Source: Bacillota bacterium (GTDB taxonomy: Bacteria; Bacillota; Clostridia; Saccharofermentanales; Fastidiosipilaceae). From it: a DNA stretch of 38,746 bases. The stretch covers positions 1-38,746 of the forward strand of contig JASGUW010000002.1 of the NCBI GenBank assembly GCA_030055235.1. Direction: 5' to 3'. The notes beneath the pieces were generated by a model. It saw nothing but the letters and a program-made list of their open reading frames with translations. It was not told where the DNA came from and ran no database searches. Shown here piece after piece: positions 25,268-34,655 of the stretch (its first letter is position 1; each line of letters starts with the position of its first letter). A program made the translations under genes and the position numbers.

Positions 25268-25322
25268 ATTCTGCCGACAAGATTTGGTTCAGGGAGAGCT
25301 GATAATCCCAAAACCTATATGA

Positions 25323-25354
25323 CAAAAGCCCGGAATCATCGGCGATTCCGGGCT
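25323..25354 (-). terminator. Rho-independent terminator of tRNA-Trp
   Basis: Read on the minus strand, AGCCCGGAATC and GATTCCGGGCT form a perfect 11-bp stem with a 6-base loop and then a T run. It starts 3 bp after the CCA end of the tRNA. Confidence 0.88.
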
Positions 25355-25357
25355 GTC

Positions 25358-25432
25358 TGGCAGGGGAGACGCGATTCGAACACGCAACCGACGGTTTTGG
25401 AGACCGTTGCTCTACCGTTGAGCCACTCCCCT
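25358..25432 (-). tRNA. tRNA-Trp (anticodon CCA)
   Basis: A 75-nt cloverleaf on the minus strand. The acceptor stem is AGGGGAG/CTCCCCT, the D-arm is GCTC/GAGC, and the anticodon stem ACGGT/ACCGT encloses CTCCAAA, giving anticodon CCA. The T-loop is TTCGAAT and the 3' end has an encoded CCA after discriminator G. It has its own promoter and terminator and stands between two plus-strand genes. Confidence 0.97.
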
Positions 25433-25448
25433 AAATTGGGCATGGATG

Positions 25449-25477
25449 ACTTTACGCCAGCAAAGCCCGACTGTCAA
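25449..25477 (-). promoter_or_regulatory. Promoter of tRNA-Trp
   Basis: On the minus strand a perfect TTGACA (25477-25472) is followed after exactly 17 bp by TAAAGT (25454-25449). Transcription would start near 25442, about ten bases before the mature tRNA 5' end. Confidence 0.8.
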
Positions 25478-26169
25478 CCGCGATGCGCCAGAAAAGTGCA
25501 CGTCCTGTTTGCCGGGACTTGGTAAAACCTTTTCCACGCCTTCCTCAAACACCTGGAACTCCGCAGCTTGCAGTCAAGGCATAATAGAAGAGCAATTACC
25601 AATTGCTTGCGCAGCGATCAGTCTCAAAAACAACCGGAATTTGAAAGCCGTAAGACAGGATGACGAGCAACGAGGATGACAAAGGCGGCCTGCACTCTCA
25701 AGGAGATGTGAAGGGATCCAGACAAGCTGCTTGCCGTGCTGGCGCTGCGCCCCTTCTGTGGTCAAGATGAGGAGAAATACAAATTTTATCTTGTAAAACT
25801 CTCGATCCTGACCGCCGCTGGGCAGCTCAAAGGCCGATGGAAACAGTACCTGACACCTTGGCTCACGTATCTGGGGCACACAGAACCTGGATCAAGTCCT
25901 TTTGTACTCAAAACGTGCAGATCGCGCCAATCTCCTGCGCCGCCCGCCGCTTATCGATTCTTTTCATTCAAACCTGCCTGCCAGAGGCATAACGACCAAG
26001 GCGACGAAAGATGCCATCCCCAATCACTTCGGGGGCAGGTCTGGAAAAAATATAGCCTCATTCCGCTGCCCAGACCTCGAAAGCTTTCACTCTTCATACA
26101 AACATGACGTCGACCTGCGCTAGAATAGACGGTGAGTTCCAGTTACACGTCCGCAGAGAGGAATCACCA
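25478..26169. other. Unassigned DNA between tRNA-Trp and malic enzyme
   Basis: Open frames here lack ribosome binding sites and family signals, so I call none. An 8-bp inverted repeat AGGTCTGG/CCAGACCT lies at about 26037-26078. TAGAAT at 26121-26126 is a fair -10 box about 44 bp before the malic enzyme start, but no good -35 box accompanies it. Confidence 0.45.
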
Positions 26170-27384
26170 ATGCCCGACAAGACAGCAAGTCAAACGAAAT
26201 CCAGCGGCCACGACTACGCCGCTCTCTCCCTCGCCGCCCACGAAGCCTGGCGGGGGAAAATAGAAGTCATCTCCCGCGCTCCCGTCGCGAACGCCCAGGA
26301 CCTGGCCCTGGCCTACACCCCCGGAGTGGCAGAGGCCTGCCTGGCCATCCACCGCGATCCGTCCCGCTCCTTCCAGCTGACCCGGCGCCACAACCTCGTC
26401 CTGGTAGTGACGGACGGCTCGGCCGTGCTTGGGCTTGGCAACATCGGCCCTGAGGCCGCCATGCCCGTCATGGAAGGCAAGTGCGCCCTCTTTAAGGCCT
26501 TTGGCGATGTCGACGCCTTCCCCCTCTGCCTGGAGAGCCAGGATGTTGACACGATCGTAGAAACCATCCGCCAGATCGCCCCCTCCTTTGGCGGCATCAA
26601 CCTGGAGGATATCTCGGCACCGCGCTGCTTTGAGATTGAGCGCCGCCTCATCGAGCTGCTCGACATCCCGGTCTTCCACGACGACCAGCACGGCACCGCC
26701 ATTGTCACCCTGGCCGGCCTCTACAACGCCCTGCGCGTGACGGGGAAGGAGCTTCAGGAGGTCCGCATCGTCATCAACGGCGCCGGCGCGGCCGCCATCG
26801 CCACGGCCAATCTGCTGCTGGAGGCGGGGGCGGGGGACCTCATCCTCTGCGATCGCAGCGGCATTCTCCATTCCGAGCGCAGCACAGGTATGAATGATGC
26901 GAAACTCGACATCGCCGGCCGCAGCAACCCCCGCGGCCTGACGGGCGACCTGGCCCTGGCCATGCGCCAGGCCGACGTCCTGATCGGGGTTTCGGCACCC
27001 GGCGTCGTCAGCCGGGAGATGGTCGCCTCCATGGCTCAGGACGCCATTGTCTTCGCCTGCGCCAACCCCGTCCCGGAGATCTATCCCGACGAAGCCCTGG
27101 CGGCGGGAGCGGCCGTCGTCGCCACCGGGCGCTCCGACTTCCCGAACCAGATCAATAACGTCCTGGCCTTCCCGGGCGTCTTCCGCGGCGCCCTGGATGT
27201 CCGCGCCCGGGAAATCAATCCCACCATGCGCCTGGCGGCGGCCCGCGCCATCGCTGACCTCTGCAGCGCCGACGAGCTCACGCCCCGGTCCATCATCCCG
27301 GCGGCCTTCGACCCCCGGGTCCGGGACGCCGTGGCCACGGCCGTAGCCGCGGCGGCGCGGGAGACGGGGGTGGCTTTGCTATAA
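26170..27384 (+). CDS. Malic enzyme, short bacterial form (NAD(P)-dependent)
   Basis: A 404-residue cytosolic enzyme that decarboxylates malate to pyruvate and CO2 with NAD(P) reduction. The N-terminal malic domain has [14 protein letters not shown] (catalytic tyrosine near residue 49), [25 protein letters not shown] and FHDDQHGTA (metal ligands near 170). The NAD-binding domain has [15 protein letters not shown] near 203 and later [23 protein letters not shown]. About 400 residues is usual for this form; the preferred cofactor cannot be read off. The start at 26170 follows AGAGAGGA. The protein's first five residues, MPDKT, are the same as those of rnhA downstream. Confidence 0.93.
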   Translation: MPDKTASQTKSSGHDYAALSLAAHEAWRGKIEVISRAPVANAQDLALAYTPGVAEACLAIHRDPSRSFQLTRRHNLVLVVTDGSAVLGLGNIGPEAAMPVMEGKCALFKAFGDVDAFPLCLESQDVDTIVETIRQIAPSFGGINLEDISAPRCFEIERRLIELLDIPVFHDDQHGTAIVTLAGLYNALRVTGKELQEVRIVINGAGAAAIATANLLLEAGAGDLILCDRSGILHSERSTGMNDAKLDIAGRSNPRGLTGDLALAMRQADVLIGVSAPGVVSREMVASMAQDAIVFACANPVPEIYPDEALAAGAAVVATGRSDFPNQINNVLAFPGVFRGALDVRAREINPTMRLAAARAIADLCSADELTPRSIIPAAFDPRVRDAVATAVAAAARETGVALL

Positions 27385-27441
27385 TTATTTGTTCTTGATC
27401 TACAAACGCCTGACGGCATTGAAGCAGAAAGAAAAGGTGAC

Positions 27442-27912
27442 ATGCCCGACAAAACAAGTACTCTGACCCGCGTCACGATCTACACCGATGGAGCCTGCTC
27501 CGGCAATCCCGGCGTCGGCGGCTACGGTGCGCTTCTTGAAGCGGGCGGGCATGTACGTGAGCTGTCCGGCTCGGAGGCGCAGACGACCAACAACCGCATG
27601 GAGCTGACGGCGGTGATTGAGGCCCTGAAGCTGCTCAAGCGCCCCTGCAGGGTTGAGATCTATTCTGATTCGGCCTATGTCGTCAACGCCTTTACCAAAG
27701 GCTGGATCGATAACTGGAAGCGTAGAGGCTGGCGCAACGCTGCGGGGCAGGAGGTCGCCAACCGCGATCTCTGGGAGGATCTGCTCAGGGTTTCCGACCC
27801 CCACGTCGTCAGCTGGCACAAGGTCCGCGGTCACGCGGACGACGCGCGCAACATCAGGGCCGACCAGCTGGCGGTCGATGCCGTGCGCGAACATCAAAGC
27901 AGGATGTCATGA
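27442..27912 (+). CDS. rnhA: Ribonuclease HI
   Basis: A 156-residue RNase HI that degrades RNA in RNA-DNA hybrids. The catalytic acids are visible: D16 (TIYTDGACSGNPG), E54 (NNRMELTAVIEAL), D76 (YSDSAYVVN) and D141 (RADQLA), with H131 in VRGHADD. The basic handle KGWIDNWKRRGWRN is present, as in the E. coli type. AAAGG before the ATG is a modest ribosome binding site. The stop overlaps the start of the NUDIX gene. With the fused rnhB at 21055 the window has both RNase H types. Confidence 0.96.
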   Translation: MPDKTSTLTRVTIYTDGACSGNPGVGGYGALLEAGGHVRELSGSEAQTTNNRMELTAVIEALKLLKRPCRVEIYSDSAYVVNAFTKGWIDNWKRRGWRNAAGQEVANRDLWEDLLRVSDPHVVSWHKVRGHADDARNIRADQLAVDAVREHQSRMS

Positions 27913-28592
27913 TGGCAGAAGATATGTGTTCGGAAAAAAGACCAGCCGCTCTTGAAGAGGCCGTCGCGCGCGGCGAGAGCCGGCTCGAAGACTGGAGCGA
28001 AGTGACGCTTACAACAGAACGCCCCTTTGAGGGCCGCGTCTTCGCCGTCGATGTAGAGACCGTGCGTCTGCCCGACGGCAGCCATGGCCGGCGCGAGCTG
28101 CTGCGCCACAGCGGCGGGGCGGCGGTTCTGCCCCTGCATGAGGACGGCACGGTGACACTGGTGCGCCAGTACCGTAAGGTCTTCGAGCGGCTGATGCTGG
28201 AGATGCCGGCAGGCAAGCTCGAGCCGGGGGAGGACCCGGCGGAATGTGCCCGGCGCGAGCTGGGCGAAGAGGTCGGCTGCCTGGCCCTTGACTTCTGGGC
28301 GCTCGGCACGGCACTGCCATCCCCGGGTTACTGCGGTGAGCGGCTCTGGCTCTTTGCCGCGCTCGCGGAGTCCGGCGGCGAGCCCCGTCCCGACCGCGGA
28401 GAGTTCCTGATGCGGCTGCGCCTGCCCTTTGATGAAGTCCTGCGCCGCGCCGTCGCCGGCGAGATTGAAGACGCCAAGACCCTGCTGGCTGTGTTCTACC
28501 AGGCCCAGCGAATACAGAGCACGGGGATGACAAGTCATGACTGGATCCGGGCGGCCTTTGCCGCCGCCCGTCAGAAAGCCGGAGAGGAGTAG
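27909..28592 (+). CDS. NUDIX hydrolase, ADP-ribose pyrophosphatase-like
   Basis: A 227-residue NUDIX protein. The NUDIX box GKLEPGEDPAECARRELGEEVG fits GX5EX7REUXEEXGU in full. The preceding HSGGAAVLPLHEDGTVTLVRQYR and EMPAGKLEPGE are typical of ADP-ribose pyrophosphatases (NudF/YqkG type), so that activity is likely but not proven. The C-terminal end carries an extra helical stretch. Start at 27909; the ATGATG lets 27912 serve instead. It is coupled to rnhA by overlap and sits 6 bp before ftsK. Confidence 0.9.
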   Translation: MMAEDMCSEKRPAALEEAVARGESRLEDWSEVTLTTERPFEGRVFAVDVETVRLPDGSHGRRELLRHSGGAAVLPLHEDGTVTLVRQYRKVFERLMLEMPAGKLEPGEDPAECARRELGEEVGCLALDFWALGTALPSPGYCGERLWLFAALAESGGEPRPDRGEFLMRLRLPFDEVLRRAVAGEIEDAKTLLAVFYQAQRIQSTGMTSHDWIRAAFAAARQKAGEE

Positions 28593-28598
28593 ACAAGC

Positions 28599-31337
28599 AT
28601 GCCTATTGTCGAGACCGATAAACGCCACGAACTGTCAGGCCTGATCCTGATTGTCATCGCCCTGCTGCTGGGTCTGGCTCTCTACCTGCCGGCCTCCGCC
28701 ACCGGAGTGCTGGGCCGCATCATGGTCAGAGGCGGCATGAGCTTCTTCGGGGTCATGATCTATCTGCTGCCGCCCTTCTTTCTCTATATGGCCCTTGAGT
28801 ATCTGCTCGCCGGGGGCGATCGCCGTTCGCGCACCAGACGTATTCAGGTCATCATTACCATGCTGCTCGCGGCCGCCTTCCTCCACGCCTGCACCCTCCA
28901 CCCCAAAACCTTCTTAAAAGCCTGGGAGCTCGATTCCGAAGACTTCAACGGAGAAGCGACAAAGGCCATTTCTTTCCTGCTGCGCCTGAGCCGTGACCGC
29001 TCGATTTCGGAGCTGACCGAAGGGACGATTCCTGGCGGCCTGGTCGGCGGCCTGATTGCCCTGGGCCTGCAGCGCATGGCCGGCTCCATCGGTGCTATTG
29101 TCATCCTGGCTGCCGCGCTGCTCGCCGAAATGATTCTGATTTTTAACCTGTCGCTTTCGCGCCTGCTCGACCGCACCCGCACGGCGGTCCGGCAGACCGG
29201 TCACCGTCTGGGCCAGGCGGTGACGGAGGGCAGCAGAAAGGCCCGGGCGGCGCGCGGCCTGATCCGTGACGCCGGTTCCGACGCCGCGGACCTGCCGGCA
29301 GGTGCCGGGGCGGAGCCGCGCCTGATCGGCGCTGACGACGATCCGTCTGCCTTCCCGCCGACGGTCGACACTGCCGGGCTGGTCGGGCCGGGACCCGACG
29401 TCAGCAGCTGGATGGATCCCGGGCGCCGCGCCGCCTTTGAAGCCGCCAGGGACGCCGACACGGATCCCGGCGACGCATCGGGCTTCCCCAGTGTTGGGAC
29501 TGAGCGCGGCGGTAAGGTCTATGCCGGTAAAGAAGAGCGGGATCTCTACGATCCGCCGTCGACCACTGCGGCCCAGGAAGAGGAGCGCCTCTTCAACGAT
29601 ATCCCGATCTATTCCTATGATCCGGCTCCTGATGTCCGTCTGGAGACCATTGACGAAACGGCGCGAAAACGTGAAGCCGCGGCGGCCATGGCAGACCAGG
29701 TGCCGGCCTTTCTCCGCGGTGAAGACTCAGCGCGTCCGGCTGCCACGCGCCAGGTCCGGCCCCCCGCCGTCCCCATCGTCAAGCCGGAGACCGCTGCCCC
29801 GGCCGCTGCCGCTCCCGCTGCTGCGGATCCGGCTCCCACTGCCGCGCCTGCCTCACCAGCTGCAGCTGAGGATAGGCCCTATCGCCTGCCGCCGATTGAG
29901 CTTTTGCGTGACGTCGATGAGTCATCAAACCGCCTGAGTCAGAACCGCATCGCCGGCGTCGGCCGCAAGCTGGAGGAGACACTCGCCAGTTTTGGTGTGG
30001 AGGCGAAGGTCGTCAACATCACGACCGGACCCGCGATTACGCGCTTTGAGCTGACGCCGGGTCTGGGCGTCAAGGTCAGCCGCATCGTCAATCTGGCCGA
30101 CGACATCGCCCTCAGCCTGGCCGCCACGGGCGTCCGCATAGAGGCCCCGATTCCGGGCAAGTCCGCCATCGGTATCGAAATCCCGAATAAGGAGACGACG
30201 GCGGTCGGGCTCAAACCGCTGATTCAGTCACTGGAGTACCGTCGCGCGACCTCCCCGCTGGCCGTCCCGCTGGGCCGCGATATCCCGGGTGCGCCGATCA
30301 TGTGCGACCTGACGCGCATGCCGCACCTGCTGATCGCCGGCGCCACCGGCTCGGGCAAATCTGTCTGCATCAATGTCATTTTGACTTCCATCCTCTACCG
30401 CAGCCATCCGGACGACGTCAAAATGCTGCTGATCGACCCGAAGGTTGTCGAGCTCAGCATCTATAACGGCATCCCGCATCTGCTGGCTCCCGTCGTCACG
30501 GATCCTAAAAAGGCTTCCAATACCCTGCGCTGGGCAGTCGTCGAAATGGGTCGGCGCTATGAGCTCTTCGCCGCGAAGGGCGTGCGCGACATGCAGACCT
30601 ACAACGAACAGATCGACCCGGAGGAAGAGGAGCGTCTGCCCCTGATCCTGATCGTCATCGACGAGCTCAGCGACCTGATGGCCATGGCCGCCCATGAGGT
30701 GGAGGACTCGATCGCCCGGCTGACGGCGATGGCCCGCGCCGCCGGCATGCACCTCATCATTGCCACCCAGCGCCCCTCCGTCGACGTCATCACCGGCGTC
30801 ATCAAGGCCAACATCCCCTCACGCATTGCCTTCATGGTTTCGAGCCAGATCGACAGCCGCACCATCCTGGATATGGGCGGCGCGGAGAAGCTGCTCGGCC
30901 GCGGCGACATGCTCTATGCACCGCAGTCGGTCGGCAAGCCCATCCGCGGCCAGGGTGCCTTCATTACGGAGGCGGAGATCCTGCGCGTCGTCGCCTGGTG
31001 CCGCGACCAGAACGTTGAGGGTTACGACGAGGAACTCTCAGAAGAAATCACGGCGCCGAAGAACGGCAACGGAACAGGCAGCGCGGTGGAGGATCAGGAT
31101 GAGCTCTTTGAGGATGCCGTCGACATCGTCCTGGATGCCGGCTATGCCTCCGTCTCCATCCTGCAGCGCCGCATGAATGTCGGCTATCCGCGTGCCGGCA
31201 AGCTCATCGACCAGATGGAGCAGGCGGGCTATATCGGCCCCTTCGAGGGCAGCAAGCCGCGCAAGCTGCTGCTCAAGCGCTCCGAATGGGAGGAGCGCCG
31301 GGAGCGTGCCAGGAGCGGGGAGGGCCAGGGCCAGTGA
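28599..31337 (+). CDS. ftsK: DNA translocase FtsK/SpoIIIE
   Basis: A 912-residue septal DNA pump that clears chromosome termini at division or sporulation. The N-terminus (to about 200) has four membrane segments. A Pro/Ala-rich linker runs to about 420. The motor has an alpha domain (VNITTGPAITRFELTP), then Walker A GATGSGKS near 581 and Walker B LILIVIDELSDLM near 682. The C-terminal gamma winged-helix domain (about 836-905) contains SVSILQRRMNVGYPRAGKLI, which reads KOPS or SRS-type sites. The ribosome binding site is GGAGAGGAG. The stop overlaps the GTG start of cinA. Confidence 0.97.
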   Translation: MPIVETDKRHELSGLILIVIALLLGLALYLPASATGVLGRIMVRGGMSFFGVMIYLLPPFFLYMALEYLLAGGDRRSRTRRIQVIITMLLAAAFLHACTLHPKTFLKAWELDSEDFNGEATKAISFLLRLSRDRSISELTEGTIPGGLVGGLIALGLQRMAGSIGAIVILAAALLAEMILIFNLSLSRLLDRTRTAVRQTGHRLGQAVTEGSRKARAARGLIRDAGSDAADLPAGAGAEPRLIGADDDPSAFPPTVDTAGLVGPGPDVSSWMDPGRRAAFEAARDADTDPGDASGFPSVGTERGGKVYAGKEERDLYDPPSTTAAQEEERLFNDIPIYSYDPAPDVRLETIDETARKREAAAAMADQVPAFLRGEDSARPAATRQVRPPAVPIVKPETAAPAAAAPAAADPAPTAAPASPAAAEDRPYRLPPIELLRDVDESSNRLSQNRIAGVGRKLEETLASFGVEAKVVNITTGPAITRFELTPGLGVKVSRIVNLADDIALSLAATGVRIEAPIPGKSAIGIEIPNKETTAVGLKPLIQSLEYRRATSPLAVPLGRDIPGAPIMCDLTRMPHLLIAGATGSGKSVCINVILTSILYRSHPDDVKMLLIDPKVVELSIYNGIPHLLAPVVTDPKKASNTLRWAVVEMGRRYELFAAKGVRDMQTYNEQIDPEEEERLPLILIVIDELSDLMAMAAHEVEDSIARLTAMARAAGMHLIIATQRPSVDVITGVIKANIPSRIAFMVSSQIDSRTILDMGGAEKLLGRGDMLYAPQSVGKPIRGQGAFITEAEILRVVAWCRDQNVEGYDEELSEEITAPKNGNGTGSAVEDQDELFEDAVDIVLDAGYASVSILQRRMNVGYPRAGKLIDQMEQAGYIGPFEGSKPRKLLLKRSEWEERRERARSGEGQGQ

Positions 31338-32665
31338 GTCCCCAAGCACCCGAACTGCCGCTTGAGCCCATCGAAAGTGCGGAAATCCTGGCCATAGGGA
31401 CCGAGCTCCTGATGGGACAGGTCACCAACACCAACGCCTCCTGGCTGGCTCGCCGCCTGGCCGAGCTGGGTATTGTCTCCTACTATCAGACGGTGGTCGG
31501 CGACAATGCCGACCGCGCCCGCCGGGCGCTGGAGACGGCCCTGGGACGCGCCGATCTGGTCATCCTGACGGGCGGGCTGGGGCCGACGGAAGACGACATT
31601 TCCATGGCGGTGGCAAGCGAAGTCAGCCAGGTGCCGCTGCGTCTGAACCAGGCTGAGTGGGAGCGCATTCAGGGTTTTTTCCTGCGCCGCGGCCGCCGGG
31701 TTTCTGAGAACAACCGCAAACAGGCCCTGCTGCCGGATCCCGGCGTGGTACTGCCGAACGACAACGGCACCGCGCCCGGCGCCATTATGACCACGACGCG
31801 CGGCGGCCGGCTGCGCTACATCATGCTGCTGCCCGGCCCGCCGAACGAAAACCGCCCGATGTTTGACCGCTACGCCAGACCTCTGCTGGAAGTGCGTGCC
31901 AGGCATCGCCTGGTTTCCGCCTATGTCCGGCTGACCGGTATCGGCGAAAGCGACGCCGAACAGCGCCTGGCCGACCTGATCCACGGCCAGACCAACCCGA
32001 CCCTGGCCTCCTACTGCTCGACGGGGGAGGTCGCCTTTCGTGTAACCCAGTACTTTGCCGACAGGGATGACAATGACCAGAGCCCGCTCGATGCGATGGT
32101 GGCGGAGATCCGCCGCCGCTTCGGCGATCTGGTCTATGAGGTCGGCGACCGCTCGCTGGCCCAGGTGGTGATGGACCTCCTGACCACAAACGGCCTGACC
32201 GTGGCGACGGCCGAATCCTGCACGGGCGGCCTGCTCGCCGACGCCTTCGTCGCTCTTCCGGGTGCCTCCGCCTCTTTTCTGGGCGGCATCATCGCCTATG
32301 ACAACCGGCTGAAAACCAGTCTTCTGGGACTTGACCCCGACCTGCTCGCGCGCGAAGGGGCGGTCAGTGAGGCCACGGCCCTGGCCATGGCGACAGCTGC
32401 ACGGGAGCGGCTGGGCAGTGATTATGCGCTGGCGGTCACCGGCATCGCCGGCCCCACCGGCGGCACGAAGGAAAAGCCTGTCGGCACCGTCTGGATTGCC
32501 CTGGCCTCCGCTGCAGGGACCCGGGCGCGGCTTTTGAGCCTTGGCGGCGCGCGCACGAAGATCCGTGAGACGACAGTGGTCTACTGCCTGGACCTGTTGC
32601 GCCATGCCCTGCTTGAGCGGCAGCACCGGACGGGCTTCGCAGAAATAAAGGGGACTTGTTCATGA
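31334..32665 (+). CDS. cinA: CinA-like protein (competence/damage-inducible, NMN deamidase family)
   Basis: A 443-residue protein with both CinA halves. The N-terminal molybdopterin-binding-like domain has AEILAIGTELLMGQVTNTNA and LVILTGGLGPTEDD. The C-terminal CinA domain has ATAESCTGGLLADAF and AVTGIAGPTGGTKEKPVGT, the NMN amidohydrolase signature. The start is GTG at 31334, overlapping the ftsK stop; no better start exists before the conserved ILAIGTE block. Compared with the family it has about 17 extra N-terminal residues. cinA is often linked to recA, as here (murJ lies between). Confidence 0.95.
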   Translation: MSPQAPELPLEPIESAEILAIGTELLMGQVTNTNASWLARRLAELGIVSYYQTVVGDNADRARRALETALGRADLVILTGGLGPTEDDISMAVASEVSQVPLRLNQAEWERIQGFFLRRGRRVSENNRKQALLPDPGVVLPNDNGTAPGAIMTTTRGGRLRYIMLLPGPPNENRPMFDRYARPLLEVRARHRLVSAYVRLTGIGESDAEQRLADLIHGQTNPTLASYCSTGEVAFRVTQYFADRDDNDQSPLDAMVAEIRRRFGDLVYEVGDRSLAQVVMDLLTTNGLTVATAESCTGGLLADAFVALPGASASFLGGIIAYDNRLKTSLLGLDPDLLAREGAVSEATALAMATAARERLGSDYALAVTGIAGPTGGTKEKPVGTVWIALASAAGTRARLLSLGGARTKIRETTVVYCLDLLRHALLERQHRTGFAEIKGTCS

Positions 32666-34374
32666 AGCCCCTTAAGCGCGAAACTCTCTTTACCGTCGCC
32701 CGCTCGGCCCGCCGTCAGCCCGCCGAAGAGGTCCGGGCACCGCGGGCGGCCGGCAGTGCCGTGCCCCAGCGGGGCGCAAGACAGCCCCTGGGAGCCCGGC
32801 GCATGACGGGTTTTACCGTTCTGGTCATGATCGCCCTGGTGCTTTCCAAGTTCACCGGTCAGATCCGGGACATTCTGGCCGTCTCTCTCTTCCGCCACGG
32901 CGACCTGACCGACGCCTATATTCAGGGCTTTCTGATTCCCGACTTTGTCTACGAGCTCCTGATAGGCGGTTCGATTCAGGCCGCCATCATCCCGACTTTG
33001 TCCGGCTCTCTGGAGCGCGGGGAGGGCCGGCGCGGCTGGCATTCGGTCAGCATTTTGATCAGCTACGCCTGCGTGACCATGCTCGCCGTGGTTCTGGTCG
33101 GCGAAGCCATGGCTCCGCTGCTGCTGGCCCCGCTGACCAGCGCCGCAACATTGCCGCTGGCCACCAGGGTGACCCGCGTCCTTTTCCCACAGACCTACCT
33201 GATGATGCTGGCCGCCCTTTCGATCGGGGTCCTGAACGCCTACAACCGCTTTAACCGCACGGCCTTTGGCCCGGTGGTCTACAACATCTGCGTCATTGTC
33301 AGCCTGCTGGTGTTTGGCCACCCTTCCGCCGACGCTGTCGTCCGTGTCGCGGCCGGCGTCACCGCCTCGGCCCTGGTCTTTTTCCTCCTGCAGGCGGGGC
33401 TGGCGCGCCGGGAGCTGCAGAACTTCAGACCTTCTCTGGACCACCGCGACCCGGGCTTCCGCCGCCTCCTCATCATTGCCCTGCCGACCCTGGCCGCCTC
33501 AGCCATCCCGCCCTTCAACACCATCCTGCTCAATGCCATCATCCAGTCGGTCGGCCTGCCGGCGGGTTCGACGACCAGTCTGCGTAACGCCACCACGCTC
33601 TGGATGCTGCCCTGGGGGGTCTTCGCTGTCGCCGTCGGCCAGGTCATGTTGCCTTCTCTGTCTGCCTTCAACGCCTCCGGGCGTTATCAGGAGGCGGGTG
33701 AGCTCCTGGGCGCCTCGCTGCGCCGCGCCCTCTATCTCACCATCCCTTCAGGGATCATCTATGTGGCGCTGCGGGTGGACATCGTCCGGGCCGTGTTCCA
33801 GTGGCGGGTCGCAAGCTACAGCGAAGATGCCGTGCGGATGACGGCGGGTTTGTTGCTCTTCTACAGCGCGACCATCGTCACCCACACCTTTGTCTACATC
33901 ACGAACCAGGCCTTTTTCTCCATCCGCAATACGCGCATACCGCTTCTGGGCAGCCTGCTCTCCATGTTTCTGACGGCCACGCTGGGCTACCTGGCCGCCC
34001 GCTTTACCCCGCTCGGTACCGGCGGCCTTTCGCTTGGCTATGCCACGGCCTCCCTGATCAACGCCGTGGTCCTGCAGATTGTCTATCACCGCACACACCC
34101 GCGCGGCCGCGCCCGCGGCATGCGCCCCTTTGTCATGGGTGCCTTCCCGGCCGCCGTCTTCACGCTGCTTACCCTGCTGGTGGTCGAGTGGCTGGCCATG
34201 CGTGCCGCCTTTGTCCCCACTGGCAAGCTGGCTGAACTGCTCTGGCTCGGTCTGCGCGTCGTGCTCGGCTTCCTGGTCTGGTTCCTGTCAAGCCTGGCTC
34301 TGGGTTTGAAGGAGGGGCTGGCGCTGGTGCAGCGCGTTCTGGGACTCCTGGGTCTGGGGCGCCGCGCGGCGTAG
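32662..34374 (+). CDS. murJ: Lipid II flippase MurJ (MviN)
   Basis: A 570-residue membrane protein of the MOP superfamily that flips lipid II for peptidoglycan synthesis. After a basic tail of about 45 residues, the family signature is clear: MIALVLSKFTGQIRDILAVSLFRHGD, ending in DAYIQGFLIPDFVYELLIGGSIQAAIIP. About 14 hydrophobic segments follow, and conserved blocks such as GVLNAYNRFNRTAFGPVVYN and LPWGVFAVAVGQVMLPSLSA are present. The ATG at 32662 overlaps the cinA stop and follows AAGGGGA at 7 bp. It is the last gene of the rnhA-NUDIX-ftsK-cinA-murJ run. Confidence 0.95.
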   Translation: MKPLKRETLFTVARSARRQPAEEVRAPRAAGSAVPQRGARQPLGARRMTGFTVLVMIALVLSKFTGQIRDILAVSLFRHGDLTDAYIQGFLIPDFVYELLIGGSIQAAIIPTLSGSLERGEGRRGWHSVSILISYACVTMLAVVLVGEAMAPLLLAPLTSAATLPLATRVTRVLFPQTYLMMLAALSIGVLNAYNRFNRTAFGPVVYNICVIVSLLVFGHPSADAVVRVAAGVTASALVFFLLQAGLARRELQNFRPSLDHRDPGFRRLLIIALPTLAASAIPPFNTILLNAIIQSVGLPAGSTTSLRNATTLWMLPWGVFAVAVGQVMLPSLSAFNASGRYQEAGELLGASLRRALYLTIPSGIIYVALRVDIVRAVFQWRVASYSEDAVRMTAGLLLFYSATIVTHTFVYITNQAFFSIRNTRIPLLGSLLSMFLTATLGYLAARFTPLGTGGLSLGYATASLINAVVLQIVYHRTHPRGRARGMRPFVMGAFPAAVFTLLTLLVVEWLAMRAAFVPTGKLAELLWLGLRVVLGFLVWFLSSLALGLKEGLALVQRVLGLLGLGRRAA

Positions 34375-34456
34375 TCCCGCGGGGGCGCCGCATGGCGCAG
34401 CCTGGCTGCCGGCAGCCGGCAGCCAGGACCCAGGAGTAGTCCCGCGGCGCGCCGCG
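34361..34456. repeat. Cluster of GC-rich palindromes after murJ
   Basis: CCTGGCTGCCGG pairs with CCGGCAGCCAGG at 34401-34427 (12-bp stem, 3-base loop). CGCGGCGCGCCGCG (34443-34456) and GCCGCGCGGC (34361-34370) are perfect palindromes. GTAGTCCCGCGG occurs twice (34371 and 34436), flanking the 12-bp hairpin; the first copy includes the murJ stop codon. No T run follows, so termination would not be of the standard intrinsic type. Confidence 0.75.
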
Positions 34457-34527
34457 AAACGCAGTCCGGCGCCCAAATCCGGGCGAATGGCGGCGCATCA
34501 GGGCGGATTTCGGCAGCTTTAGCCTGC

Positions 34528-34556
34528 TTGACGCCCTGCCGGGCTTCCCGTATCAT
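34528..34556 (+). promoter_or_regulatory. Promoter of recA-recX
   Basis: TTGACG (34528-34533), 17 bp, then TATCAT (34551-34556) match five and four of six sigma-A positions. The transcript would start near 34563, inside the dyad at 34559-34584, about 93 bp before the recA ATG. Confidence 0.7.
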
Positions 34557-34558
34557 TC

Positions 34559-34584
34559 AAGAACGAATGTTTGACATTGTTCTT
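34559..34584. promoter_or_regulatory. Probable LexA/SOS operator dyad of recA
   Basis: GAAC-N4-GTTT (34561-34572) is one base from the Gram-positive LexA box GAAC-N4-GTTC. It is embedded in a larger dyad: AAGAAC, one extra G, AATGT, TTG, ACATT, GTTCTT. The dyad covers the predicted transcription start, a position suited to repression. LexA control is inferred; lexA is not in the window. Confidence 0.6.
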
Positions 34585-34655
34585 TTAAGCAGGCAAACGC
34601 CAGATTTTTCAGCAGACAACAGCTTCGCTTGGAACCATCAGTTTTGGAGGTATAT

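Noticed and set aside
25319..25525. Plus-strand frame of 68 codons
   Set aside because: It runs antisense through tRNA-Trp and its terminator, a common false call near tRNA genes.
25736..26107. 123-codon frame before malic enzyme
   Set aside because: No ribosome binding site and an unlikely composition. It is not similar to anything I recognise.
34571..34576. Second perfect TTGACA near recA
   Set aside because: No -10 box lies 16-19 bp downstream. TTGACG/TATCAT at 34528-34556 is better spaced, and this hexamer is part of the operator dyad.
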